Below are positions 24,100-35,663 of a stretch of DNA of 64,000 nucleotides, in pieces. The position numbers were made by a program, and so were the translations under genes. This DNA comes from Nemophila menziesii. Taxonomy: Eukaryota; Streptophyta; Magnoliopsida; Boraginales; Hydrophyllaceae. The notes below the pieces were generated by a model, which had not been told where the DNA came from, ran no database searches, and saw nothing but the letters and a program-made list of their open reading frames with translations. Where the stretch lies: the NCBI GenBank assembly GCA_029959085.1, contig JARWIR010000008.1, positions 8,060,001-8,124,000 on the forward strand. The letters are read 5' to 3'. The number at the start of each line of letters is the position of its first letter. Position 1 is the first letter of the stretch.

Positions 24100-24330
24100 A
24101 TTCTGACCTGTCCACCGGTATGCCGGCCATATGACCGGTAAGCCGACGGGTCCTAAAGGGGTGCCCACGGGTTCTTTGCCGAGAGATGTATTTTCAAAGC
24201 TTACCGCACCGGTATGCCGGCCCGACAAAAACAAGTGCCCACGGGTTCGCAAATCAGATTTTTGCCGAAGCAAGATTTTTTTCGAAGAGCGGCACTGGTA
24301 TGCCGGCCCGCGCCGCTGGAGAGAGAAAAA
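24100..24330. promoter_or_regulatory. Conserved GC-rich block with repeated CCGGTATGCCGG motifs
   Basis: ACCGGTATGCCGG-type words occur near 24114, 24133, 24207 and 24296 with CCCACGGGTT words between. The block is also present in the minus-strand fragment (about 370-640), where the protein-coding parts have decayed. Non-coding. Inverted copies could form hairpins; possible roles are RNA packaging, dimerisation or a promoter for the downstream ORF. Confidence 0.55.
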
Positions 24331-24751
24331 ATTCGAATTTTTTAGGTTATAGAGGAAGGTTAGCCTATTACTAATTTTACAATCCTTAAGCCTCTCTTTC
24401 TTCTCCAAACCTCTCCCAACTCCATTAAAGCTTCATCAAACCTTCCCCAAGCATCAAAACACTACCCAATCACCATAAAAACACATCAAATCTTCTCTCC
24501 ACATCATTACAAAGAAGATTCAACCACCCAAAACTTACCAAAACACATTGAATCCAAGAATCAAAAGCCTAAATTTCAAAAATTCATCTAACAATTTCTT
24601 AGGTCCATACCAATCAAAGAAGAATTCATCTTACCCATATAGAGAATCATTATCAAAACACCTTTCCTAACCCAAATAAAGCTTGTTCAACCAATAATCA
24701 AGAATTTCAAATTTCAAGAGTGGTTAAAGCTTTGAGTTGGAGGTTAATTGA

Positions 24752-25476
24752 GATGACTAAGAGAACAAAAACATTATCTACTGAGATGGAGATGAAGAAA
24801 AGCAAGGTATTGGGTTCTATTGAGAAGAAATCAAGTGAGAAAAGTTCTAGTTCCAACACAAAGGGTAAAATAGATATTGTAAAGAGAGGTGAGCTAGCTG
24901 CGTTTAATTCAATGGGCAAAAAGGTTCCACTTTTTGTAAAGAAGACAACACAACCTCTCCAATTCAAAGGTCCTACACCGGAAGAAAAAGAGAAAGCTTC
25001 AAGGGCCATGATAGCTTCTGCACAGAAACAATTAAAGGAACTACCTTTTGCTTATGAGAGAGTATTTTATGAAGAATTTGGTAAAGGAGAGTACAAGAGA
25101 TTCTTGGAGATTGGTGAAAGATTGGGTTGTTCTACGTTCATGGTAAGACGTTCTAAAGAACACTATCTTGTTGAATTGTATTTTGAGAGGAGAAGAAGTG
25201 AATGTGGCACAGTTGATCTTTGAGGAGGTGATGCGATTTTCGGTCTCTCCTATCTCGTTATTTAATGTGAAATATCCTACTATGATCACGTGTCTTGTGC
25301 GGAAAGCTTATGTAATTTTGGGTGAAGAAGAGAAAGTAGAGTTTAAAACGAGTAACAATATTGACGATGCTTGGATCATGAAAGTCTTGAGAGGAGCGGG
25401 TTTTATGAAAGTCTCAAAAGAAGAAAAGGAGCATAGTTGGCAAGAGAAGATGGATGAACCTTTAAATAAAGTCTAA
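24752..25476 (+). pseudogene. Downstream ORF of the retroelement (plant-transposon-protein-like), one frameshift
   Basis: The first ATG after an in-frame leader is at 24752. The frame encodes a Lys/Ser-rich N-terminus, then PEEKEKASRAMIASAQ..., and ends at 25223. A second frame (25168-25476) continues with VAQLIFEEVMRFSVSPISLF and YPTMITCLVRKAYV, resembling the 'putative plant transposon protein' domain found in ORFs of Tat/Athila elements. It sits where env-like ORFs lie in Athila elements but has no visible signal peptide or membrane span. Function unknown. Confidence 0.6.
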
Positions 25477-27157
25477 GCAGCTTAAACTTCCTTAGCAATT
25501 GACATGGCACAAATTAGAGCCAATCAAGTGCACATCATGACACTCCTTGAGCAATTAAAGAAAGGTCTAGTAAATCCTATCTTGGTGTCGATAATGCGAG
25601 GCAATAGCCTCGAGAGTAAGTTCTCTTTCTTCCTTACCATTTCTGTAAATGTTTTATCTGCTAATTTTAATTTCCTTTTTTTGAGTCTTTTTCAAGTCGT
25701 GGGGACACGGCTCATTTTTGAGTTGGGGTGTGGGGATTTGTTGTCTCTCGTCTCCATTTTTCTGTTTTTAGGTAGAAATTAAAATTTTAGATACATGGGA
25801 ATTAGATGTAGAGTGTGTTTAATAGCTTGAAAGCATAATCTCAGTAAGTTAATGATAGTAAGTAGTATGTTTATGAGCTATTTTATTTTGTATGCTTTGA
25901 GTATTTGCAAGAAAACACATATTGATAGTAAAGAAAAGATTAGTTAGCAATGCGATAGAAAGTATGTTTGATCTCAGAGATCCATGAGTGGTGTGTAGGG
26001 CGTGAAATCCAAGCTAGTTGATAAACCCATTTGATGAACGTGCTAAAGGTAAGAGAATAACGAAATTGCATAGTTTCGAAAGTGATTAAGGCGGTTCTTT
26101 CATAAGCCCCTTGTTGCCTTTTAGCTTGTTGTACATTTACTATTTTTATATATCCTTCTCAGCCCCTTCTAGCCTTTCTAAAGCCTTTCCATTTAGCCAT
26201 ATTATAAGCCATATCCCTTTAGATTATAGGACTTTTCCATATGACCCGCACCCGAATCGCGATGCACAGACAGTTGTTTTAGAGCTTTAGTTTGGGGTGG
26301 TGGGTTCACCATTATGGGAATTGTTATTGGGTTGGAATTTTTGAGCTTATTAATTGTGATTTGTTCGATTTATTGATGATGATTCACAAGTTTATATTTT
26401 AACCCTTTGTCTGGGTAATAGTGAATGAAAAAAAAAAGCTAAAAAGCATGAAAAGAAATGAAAATAAAAAAATCTATGTGAAAAATAGCATAATATCTCA
26501 ACATCAAAAAAAAGAGTCATAGCTATACAAAAGAAAAAATTGAGTTAAAAAAATATATATTTGGACCGGCAAAGAGGAATTTTTATGTGAACATCTTTAT
26601 GCTTTAATTGGGTTATTGGGGATGCTACTTTGTGTATCAAGAAAATCATTGGGTTGAGTGACAAACGTTTTATGAGAGTAACTCAAGCTCTAGGGCGATT
26701 CGTTGATGGCTAGTGAGGAGAGAGCCAAAAGCTCACTCTAAATTATCCAAAAATACTTATCATACCGTCCATAAGCCAACATTACAACCTTAAGACCTTT
26801 TGATTCTTTGCTATGTAATCTAGAAGTGATTGAGCCAATAGAGAGTAGTTAAGTGAATCTTTGGATACTAATGAAGTTCGATGAAAAATCTATAGCCTCC
26901 TTGGTAAACTGAGTAAAGTTCCTCTCCTTTTTACATTGCGAAGCTAATCTAATCTTGAATTCAAGCCGTGTTGATTATGAATATGATAAGTGTACAGGTA
27001 TGTAGTTTGTAAATATTATTACATGAAATTTTATGAGTAGTTGTTTTATATCTATTCTATATATTCTGCTATCTCCTTTTCCACTGTGCTTAATTGACCT
27101 AGGTGTGTATTTAGAGACTTCCATCTATTTTTATCTTTATTGTATCGGGACGATACA
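25477..27157. other. Long non-coding 3' region of element 2
   Basis: No coding signal beyond short chance frames. It contains a purine-rich GAGTTGGGGTGTGGGGATTTG stretch near 25720 that could be a second polypurine tract, and A-rich runs near 26420-26560. Confidence 0.5.
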
Positions 27158-27175
27158 ACTTTGAGTTGGGGGTCT
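27158..27175 (+). promoter_or_regulatory. Polypurine tract
   Basis: TTTGAGTTGGGGGTCT ends directly before the 3' LTR start TGATTTCTCC. The GAGTTGGGGG form is usual for Tat/Athila elements, where it primes plus-strand DNA. Confidence 0.8.
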
Positions 27176-28280
27176 TGATTTCTCCCTATTTGTGATGATT
27201 TAATATTGAGACATCATTTTTAGCATTTTAGGAAGTCATTCAGTCGATTTTCACATGATATATTGCACTTTCCTATTTCTAGTCTTGATTTAATGAATTA
27301 TTATTTTTAGAGCATATTGGGTTTAATTATTTATTTAGTGTGAAGCTTTAAAGATATATATGGAGATTAATTATACGACAAGTCAATTCTAATAAATAAA
27401 GGAAAGAAGATATGCATAGAAATTGGAGATAAGGAAAGAAAAGCTAAGATATGGAAAGATAAAGTTGTCAAATAAATCTAAATTCCAGCACCCACGACCA
27501 CAAAAGGGATCATAACTCAAGTTTGGATAGAAATTTGGAAGAATGGTCTGATGCAAAGTTAAAGAGTTTTCCGAGACGATCAGTTTAGATTGTTGGAACG
27601 CGTCAAACAGATAAGTATTGAAGGAGTTACGGCCAAAACAAAACAGCACCAGAATCTTACATGTTCTATTTTTTAGGGTTACGAATTTGAGTTGGGCTAG
27701 AGTCCAAGTTACTTGTCTTCCACTCCAAGAAAACATTTTAGGGTTTCCTATACCCTATAAATACACCCTTTTATCAGAAGAAACACATCCTTGGCAAACC
27801 TTAAGCCAAGAGGAAGCTTACAACACAAGAAGAGAAGTCTGGAAGGAGCTGAACACCATATCATGTCTTCTTCAACCTTTAAATTTGTAATTCTTTTCTT
27901 TTCTTTCTCTAGTATGAACTAAATTACTTTTAGCTTGAGATTTAACATATATGTATGAACCCTAATCCTTGTTTTAAATCTATCTAATTTGGGATACCAT
28001 CGTATTTAATTTGAATTCATGTTTTATTCTCTGTTTATGTGTTTTGATTTATAGGATTACCTTAATAGTAGTTAGATGGTTGCCCAGAAGGGGTGTTTAA
28101 CTATTGAACACCACATAACGTCTAGAATAAGGATTTGGTCCTGACAACACCAGCCTAACTAGATAATCATTAGGATTTGTTTTAATCACCATATCACCAA
28201 TAGAAGGAAATATCTGCTTAGGAACCTAGTAGCGTAGGATAACCCTATTTAAGGTCAACTCGTGGTTGTGACGTAGCCTA
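27176..28280 (+). repeat. 5' portion of a 3' LTR
   Basis: It aligns with 1100 to about 2210 of the full LTR and then diverges abruptly near CGTAGCCTA. The missing part roughly complements what is present on the left side of the element; only about 160 bp of LTR is absent from both. Confidence 0.88.
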
Positions 28281-28828
28281 CCAACCCGCAACATCCTTCA
28301 AAGCATTTGATAAGATGTTATTGTAATTGACTGAACCCTTAATAATATTAATTTGCAATCAAGATCCATAGAAAGAGAGATCTTAAAACTAAACCAATAA
28401 CCCACTGCTGACGAAATTATTCATGACATACTGAGCCTTAACCCTTCTATTATTAACATAATTACCTCTCAAATCGGATCCTCCATGATTTTGCAATAGA
28501 AAATTGATATGTCGATTTAGGCTTACTCAAGTCATGCCGTAAGCAGGGACCTCCACAATTCCTACCTTTTTTTCCTTCTTCCAGCCTTTTAAGTGAGAAA
28601 CCAATTTGGTGAATCCATTTGAGGAGTTGATATCTGATCGATAATAGCATTACAAGCAAAAATGTTTCTGGAAAATAACTATCAAAGTTGCAAGATCTGA
28701 TCAGAAGTGAAGATTGAAAAAGAAACCCTCAGAAGAGGTTCTCCATTTTCTGTCGTTGTTTTTTGGCTCTTGCTTATTTTTATGTGATTTAAATAAAAAT
28801 TTGGTGATATATTTTGATTTAAGTAGAA
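28281..28828. other. Unassigned sequence between the retroelement and the MATE 3' flank
   Basis: No match to other parts of the window. A 65-codon minus-strand frame (28462-28659) has no recognisable domain. Confidence 0.4.
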
Positions 28829-28878
28829 ATTATTCTTTAAAATTTTAAATATTTAAGAATTTATCACATAAAAATAAA

Positions 28879-29070
28879 AAGTAATGATATATGTCATCCC
28901 TTTTCATGTCACCCTTTTGTCACCCTTCTAGATATATGTTTGGATTTCCTTGAATAGAAGATAGAGAAAAATTAAATAGAATAGAGAAACCAATTCATTT
29001 GTACATGTAGGCATACACGTAGGAGGTGATAAAAAGGTGATACAAAAAGGGTGATGAATATCATTACTCC
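28879..29070. mobile_element. MITE of 192 bp downstream of the MATE gene
   Basis: The ends AAGTAATGATATATGTCATC and ...GATGAATATCATTACTCC are inverted repeats that continue inward with CACCCTTT words. AAAATAAA flanks both sides (28871-28878 and 29071-29078). The duplicate region near 12450 lacks it, which gives an empty-site comparison. Superfamily not assigned. Confidence 0.8.
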
Positions 29071-29289
29071 AAAATAAATTATAAAGGAAGAATAAGCTAA
29101 CAGAATCTGAATATGTTACCTAAGAAAATATTTTAGGATTGAAATACACTCTTATTTGACAACCTAAGATCAAAAAAATTGGTGGGATAATTTATCTAAA
29201 TTTCTCGACCCATAAAACAAAATTTATAGCAAAAGGCGACACTTGGTTGATAGTATGTATATATATTAATTAAGCATCTGTGTATCTCT

Positions 29290-32200
29290 TTATCCTCCCC
29301 ATTTTTTAATTCTTTCTTCTGCCATGGATACCTGTGCATAAGAAGAACAAATTAAAATTTTAATTCACACTAAAATTAAGTCTATTGTCATTGGAAAATT
29401 AACTATCGCCAAGTCACCTTATTTTTTTAAAATGTTGTTTATCACCTATAATGTGTATTTTGGATGGCCCAATCATATTGTTTCTTTTTTCTAACTACTT
29501 TTTCTGTTTCTCTCTTAAATGATTGGACCACACAGGATAGTGATATTTAGGTGATTACTTTTTGGGTGGTACCAAACATAACTCTTTTTTTATACAATCG
29601 AGCAAAAAATCCTTACTGATTATCTATTCGTAGAAACTCATATAAATTTACCTCTTTGTTCCAGTTTGTTTTGTAGATCATCAAAAAGATGACTAAGGTT
29701 TGGAGAAGTGTTCCGGACAACATTCCATACCAAATGCCCTGAAATTCATTCATAACAATACATGTAAAAAAGGTAGACTACTTTGTCGACATTTATCATA
29801 GTCTCGTTTTACGATTAAACGGAAAATTAGTTATGTCATTCTAAAGAAAAACATACAGGGAAAAGATCACATGTGATCCCTTTATCTTTCACCAAAATAC
29901 ACGAACAAACCCTTATTTTTTTTATTGTTACAAGATGACCCTTTATCTTTACACTTTGTGACATCGTTGACCTTTTTTTCTACTTTCCGTCATTTGATCT
30001 TTAGTCAACGTCACGTGGTGCCACGTTAGCGCCACATGCCTTTTTGTATTTTCTGTTTTAAGATGTTAAGTTAAGATGTTTATTTGATTTGTATGTGTAT
30101 TGTGTATAGATTTACATGTGGTGCTAACATGGCGCCATGTGGCATTGACTAACGGTCAACTGACTGGAAAATGTAAATAAAGGCCAACGATGTCACAATA
30201 TGTAAAGATAAAGGGTCACCTCGTGACAATCAAAAGACAGGGGTTCATTTGTACATTTTTCTGAAAGATAAAGGCCATAGATGGTCTTTTCCCAAACATA
30301 TATGTAAGAGCTGAAAATCAAAACAAAAGGTAAGATTCGGTATCACCTTTAAAAAATATGTATGGTTTTTTTTGGTACGTGGATGGCCCGGGTCAGTTTG
30401 CGCACACCACGACTAATATCACGAGAAATATGCAATCCTTCTTATGTTTACGGAAAGAATTATTTTTAGTTTTTAGTCCGTGTTTAGTGGTTTTCCCTTA
30501 TTAAGACTTCCTAGCAAAGCCTAGATCATCCCCAGACCCTCTATAATCCATATCACTATATTATAACAAAACCTAGCGAATCCACTTTATTTTGACAAAT
30601 TATAATTGGATTTTGAGTTATAAAATTTTATTTTATTTTTTAATTTCTTACTGTATAATGCTATTTAAAAAAATATACTTGTATAAGAATTAATGGTAGT
30701 TATATGTTTATTTTTCTTTCGCCTCAACCATCAACTATAATCCTTAATTTTTTTTATTTCTAGTTCAGAAATGTCTAATAATCTAATATTTAATCTGGAT
30801 TAGGGCTAATATTTAGTTTTAGAAAGAGAAAGGGGGTATTGTATATTTTTCTCTAACTTTGCTTCCCTTAAAAAAAAATCAGGCAAATTTTTACTATATA
30901 ATGGCCAAGACAATACATTTCCAGAATTCCCTCCATTTTTATACACACTCTCTATAAAAGGTTATATAAAAGATTATGAAGTTAGAGAATCACTAGGATA
31001 ATGCTCCATAGTGGTGGAGTTGTGATAATATTTGGGTGAACAATAGTGATAGCAATGGATCAAGTAGATTTATACCCATTGTTGGACAAAATGACCTTAA
31101 ACAAACAAATTATGAACAATGGTTATATATCCAAATGTTTGTAAAAACCTATAATGTAATTATAAAAAAAATCATATCAATATAAAAAATAAATATGATA
31201 TATGCCCATCACCGAATTATATCACTTATAGAGTTTGATTTATACACACAAAAATATAAAGAAAGATAATAGAATAAAATCATAACTTATTCAATACTAG
31301 AATATGACAATCAAATCTTATAATAAACAAAAATTTAATTAAATTTTTAAAAAATATATTTTCTACGTCCCAAAAATAATATTCCTCTTACTAAAAATAG
31401 TGTCCTTAAAATAATGTCCATTTAAAGTTTCAAGACATCTTATTTCACTTTTTTTTACTATTACCTTTATTAAAATATTTAAATTTATGTTTCCAATGAA
31501 TATTTAAATTATCAAGATACCTTATGAGGGGGGTATTTTAATAATAATGAAGATAATAATTATGTTTCTTATTAATTTATGTGAAAGTTAAAGTGGACAT
31601 TATTTTTAAGATGGAGAAAGTATTTTAGAATTTCAAACTTATATATAAATAATTTCCTCACAATATATTAAGCTGGGAATTTTTAAAAAAGAAGAAGAAT
31701 ATACATACCTTGACCCCCATATTCAATATAAATCCCAATATGAGGCCTAAAGGAATGCCAAAGAAGTAGTAGCATACTATATTCACATATGCTACAAACG
31801 CTTGCCACCCAGCTCCAACAGCCACCCCTGCAATTATCAATTATTTATTAAAATAAATATATTTGATATTTTTTACTCATATTTTTTTTTGTTCAAAAAA
31901 AAAATTACTCATATTTTATACGCATATGATATGAATTAAAGTAATTATTATTAGTAATAATATATTCTCCAAAATTATACAATTCATGACAACATAACTT
32001 GATTAGGTGTTAATTGTCAATTAAATTGAAAATATAAATAAATTATCAATGAATTTTCTATCAAAGTATATTACTTGTCATATGTTATAAGAAAAATATT
32101 ATTGGACCTTATAAAGTTAAGTCCTTATATTTATACGATATTTATACGATTTTAGGTGATATATGCCACTACTCAGGAAACATATTCCCTCCGTTTCAAA

Positions 32201-32549
32201 TTTGCTATACTTTCCTTTTCCATCTATTCCAACAATTTTCATCCCAACAAAAAAAGAAAACCATTTCTCATCATTCTATTATTATTCAAGGGGGGCAGGT
32301 TGCTCGGGCCCCGGATGTCCCTCCTAGCCCACCATTTTCCCTGTCTTCCTCTCACGGTGAGGGCCTCACCCAAAACGGTCCTTATCTATATATGTTATTG
32401 TGTTTTGAATCTATGAAGCAGTGTCATCAATAATATGAATTGGACAGAAATAAAGAAAAAGACAAAGGTAGTTTCACGTGAATAGGTCATAAGGACAAAA
32501 ATTAAGCTTAAAAAAATCGAAGTTTGGAAACAAAAGAAAAATCAAAACT

Positions 32550-32580
<31 letters not shown>

Positions 32581-34992
32581 GCCTATAACCTCCCAACCCA
32601 ATAGCCTCCATGAATCACAAACCTTCAAAGTTGTGCAGCACTTTTATCCAAAAAAAAAAAAAGTAACATTTATTCACCAAAAAGTGTCCAAAAAATTGAT
32701 TTAGGTAACTTACATGTTAAAACCAAGACAATACAAGTTATAATCAACCTAAAATAAATAAAAAGAAAAAGATTGATAAGATGTACTACCTGATAAAACA
32801 GGTTGAACATTGTCTGTGACAATGCTGAATGCTAGCAAAGGAGTAAGCTCAGTTACAAGCTCTTGAACTTCCTTACTGTTTGTAAATAATGCTGAGTATT
32901 GCTTCCTAAACATCAACAATACAACCGAGATGCATATACTTATTAAAAAAGAAGTAATCGTAGTCACCACCACTGAAAACTTTGCTGCTCTTGGATGACC
33001 TGCCCCTAATTCATTTGACACCCGTACACTGCAACAACATACTTTAACAATATCAATATTCCAACTTATTGTATTTCTGTCACTTACTTATTTTCTATTA
33101 TTTTCAGAATAATATCCTATCATTAACAAGAGAGATAAAATAAAATAATACGAACCTGACTGCTGCATTGAATCCGAGAGACATCATTACTGTCCAGCCT
33201 AAAATATTCATGCTGCAAATAAGAGGTACAACAAAAACCTTCAGATTCATATGCTAGTTGTTAAAACAAACATGTTCACTTTGTTCTCTGTAAGTGGTGT
33301 AGGTGGTAAGTATGCCGAATAAACAGTTGAATAAAACTTAATTTGTTAAAAAGCCATGTTTGAATGAATAAGGGTGTTTGTTTGCCTTTAATGAGATTTC
33401 AATGTGATTTATTAAGACATTAAATCAATAAATCAATTTGTTTTTTCTAACCAATTTATATCTGCTTCTTAACGAGTGTGTTTCGTTAAGATTAAATAAA
33501 TACCCGGATCGAATCAGAGTTTATGATTCCAGCCGAGAAGACTAGTAAAAGGAACGATCTTGGGGACGTTTGTTTATTAGTGATAACTATTTAACTTAAA
33601 ATCTTAATGAAATATACCCGTTAAAAGATATTAAGATATGATTTCTTGAAAAAATAAATTATCTTATTAATTATTAATTTCATTATTATAATAAATTAGA
33701 TTAAGATCTTATTAAAAATAAACAAACACAACAATTTTAAAATAAAAAACAATTTGTAACCAACCAATTCAACCATGTCAGTGGTGGTATTTGGATAGTA
33801 TGAATTTGGGTGGTATATATCATTACTCAAATCAAAATTGGAAGAATTATCTCTTAGCAAAAAAAAGTCTTATCAGCTTATATCACCACCTTATTAGAGC
33901 TATCAATCATACAAATATAGCCGTAACTCACCATATGGATATCGCATCCACAGCAAGTTCTGCATTTTTTAAGTACCCAGCAAAGAGAATCAACGCCATA
34001 TAATACCAAAATTCCAAACTGCAAACAAATTAGTGAAAGAAACCCCATTAATTTAAATGTTTAGAATTTGGGATTGTATCCACAGACTTACCAAAGCATT
34101 ACAGCAGAAGCAAGTGATAACTTGACAAATCCCCAAAGATTATGAAATGCTTTGGTCGAAAATCCAGACCAAGATTCAGTACATGCCTTAAGAACATACC
34201 ATACTTGCACTACAACCAAGAACCACCACGTTGAGTTAAAAACCAAAGCAGCACCCACAAGGCCCCAACCCAACCTCAACATAAATAACCAACTGAAAAT
34301 AGTATGTAAGATAACTGCCACTCCTGATGTTACAGCTAAATACATAACTTTACTTTGAGCTTGTAAGAATTTTTGGATCGGAAAAGTTATTGCATAAGCA
34401 AACAATTCGGGTATCATCCACACAGAAAATGTTCCTGCCCATTTTGATACTTCTGGACTTTGGCCTATTAATATTAATATTGGGGCTGCGAAAATGTAAA
34501 GAATTGTTAATGCAAATGATGTGATTATAAGTATAATCCATGACCTTTGTAGATAGATCCCTAACATATCCACTTGCCCTGCTCCATACGCTTGTCCGCA
34601 TAACGTCTCTAAAGCACTTCCCATGCCCAACTGTTGGTAGTTAGATCCATTAACATTATTTTAATCGAATATTTATAATTTAAAATTACTTGTTAAGGAA
34701 AAGAAAAAGAAGTAGGTATTACCGTTATGCCGAAAGCAAAACCACCGATAACAGAATTTTGAACTGATACTGCTGCAAGTTCAAAGGTACCCAAGTGGCC
34801 GGCAAAGACTTGAGTTACACCGCCGGTGGAATATGTACAAAGTGAACAGAAGATTGCCGGAGCTGCTATGTACCAAAGCTTCTTTGACTCATTACAAAAC
34901 TCGCTCAAGAAATGTTTCACTGAAGTTATCTCTTCAATGTCGCAGTCATTGCTTATACTATCTAACAATGGTTGCTTACCATTTTCCTCAAT
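29290..34992 (-). CDS. MATE efflux transporter (DTX family), eight exons, start codon doubtful
   Basis: Exons on the minus strand: 34992-34723, 34630-34092, 34018-33932, 33212-33156, 33028-32790, 31827-31709, 29738-29652, 29331-29290, all with GT-AG borders and matching phases. They sum to 1440 bases, or 479 residues, usual for plant MATEs. Family marks are [29 protein letters not shown], a middle [14 protein letters not shown] and a C-terminal RIKKWGG. Such proteins export organic compounds or toxins by proton antiport, usually at the tonoplast or plasma membrane with 12 helices; the substrate is unknown. The 5' end reads [12 protein letters not shown], where ATT stands in the place of the usual Met; an in-frame stop lies further up and no ATG lies between. 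Either the start was lost, an upstream exon exists, or ATT is used. Confidence 0.9.
29858..30293. mobile_element. MULE-type MITE with ACGTG-rich centre (copy B, in MATE intron 6)
   Basis: Orthologous to 13520-13922. The flanks AAACATACA (29849-29857) and AAACATATA (30294-30302) are a 9-bp target duplication with one change. The centre keeps CACGTGG and CCACGT words. Confidence 0.88.
30303..31708. other. Remainder of MATE intron 6
   Basis: Non-coding and AT-rich, collinear with the pseudogene copy except that about 5 kb present there (14672-19668) is absent here near 31062. Confidence 0.6.
33371..33733. mobile_element. Possible MITE in MATE intron 3
   Basis: GGGTGTTTGTTTGCC at the left and ATAAACAAACACAAC at the right are inverted, with further inverted similarity inside (ATGAGATT against AAGATCTTAT). 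A GGGACGTTTGTTTATTAG word near 33563 may be an internal or second end. No clear target duplication. Confidence 0.4.
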
Positions 34993-35289
34993 TGATACGA
35001 GAGATGGAGAGAGTAAAGGTTTTATTTATGGTTTTTTTTTTCTTTTGGTCTAAATTTATTTATGGTTGCAGACAGAGCCACAGATTTGGTGAAGGTTGTT
35101 GTGGTTGACGTACGAACAAGTTGTTCTGGCAATAAATATGTTTGTTAAGAAAATAAATTGCATCCTTCCGCTTTATTTTTATTTTTTTTTGTCAAACTCA
35201 TCCTTCCGCTTGTTATAATAAGGATGAGTACATATTAGCAAATGCATGGAAAGGCAACTTGTAACTGAGAATCGGATCGGTCGTAGGTT
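34993..35289. promoter_or_regulatory. 5' flank of the MATE gene
   Basis: On the minus strand this flank has an A-run leader and pyrimidine words close to the first exon. No clear TATA box was found. A hAT MITE begins at 35290, so the promoter may include transposon sequence. Confidence 0.35.
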
Positions 35290-35391
35290 CTGTTCGGAGC
35301 CACGTTTGGCCATGGGCCCCCTGGTTAAATAAATAAAAAAATATTACTTTATAAAAAAAATTAGTTATGTGTTGTTTTTGCTTTTAAATTT

Positions 35392-35663
35392 GGGTCAATG
35401 ACCCAAAAAATCAAAATAATATTATACTTGCCCCAAAGAATCATCCATTAACTTACTATTATAAGATTACATGTTTACCCGTCAAGGACGATTCCCGTCA
35501 AGGACGATTCCCATCAAGGACGATTCCCGTCAAGAACGATTCCCGTCAAGGACGATTCCCATCAAGGACAAAATTTAGTTAATGATGTTATTGGGAAGAA
35601 ATTTTGTCATTGATGTTATTGGGCTGAAAATAATATTATTTTGATTTTTTGGGTCATTTTCTC
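35392..35663. mobile_element. MULE-type MITE nested in the hAT MITE
   Basis: Perfect inverted repeats of 29 bases (35397-35425 and 35630-35658; they begin AATGACCCAAAAAATC) lie within slightly longer imperfect ends. TTTAAATTT flanks both sides (35383-35391, 35664-35672), a 9-bp duplication typical of Mutator elements. The core holds a 16-bp minisatellite. Confidence 0.9.
35478..35569. repeat. 16-bp minisatellite, about 5.7 copies
   Basis: The unit CCCGTCAAGGACGATT is repeated with CCCATC and AAGAAC variants, inside the nested MITE. Confidence 0.95.

Larger units (their letters stand above)
20675..28280 (+). mobile_element. Gag-protease-INC LTR element 2, LTRs incomplete
   Basis: Order: last ~257 bp of an LTR (20675-20931), primer site (20938-20955), gag remnants (21100-22800), protease plus integrase C-terminal-like frame (22789-23891), a conserved non-coding block (23892-24700), a downstream ORF (24752-25476), a long non-coding tail, a polypurine tract and the first ~1105 bp of an LTR (27176 to about 28280). 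No reverse transcriptase, RNase H or integrase core is present. The left partial LTR abuts MATE-pseudogene sequence at 20674. The right partial LTR stops near 28280. Confidence 0.88.

Noticed and set aside
28462..28659. 65-codon minus-strand frame
   Set aside because: No recognisable domain, no duplicate elsewhere, and bordered by transposon breakpoints.
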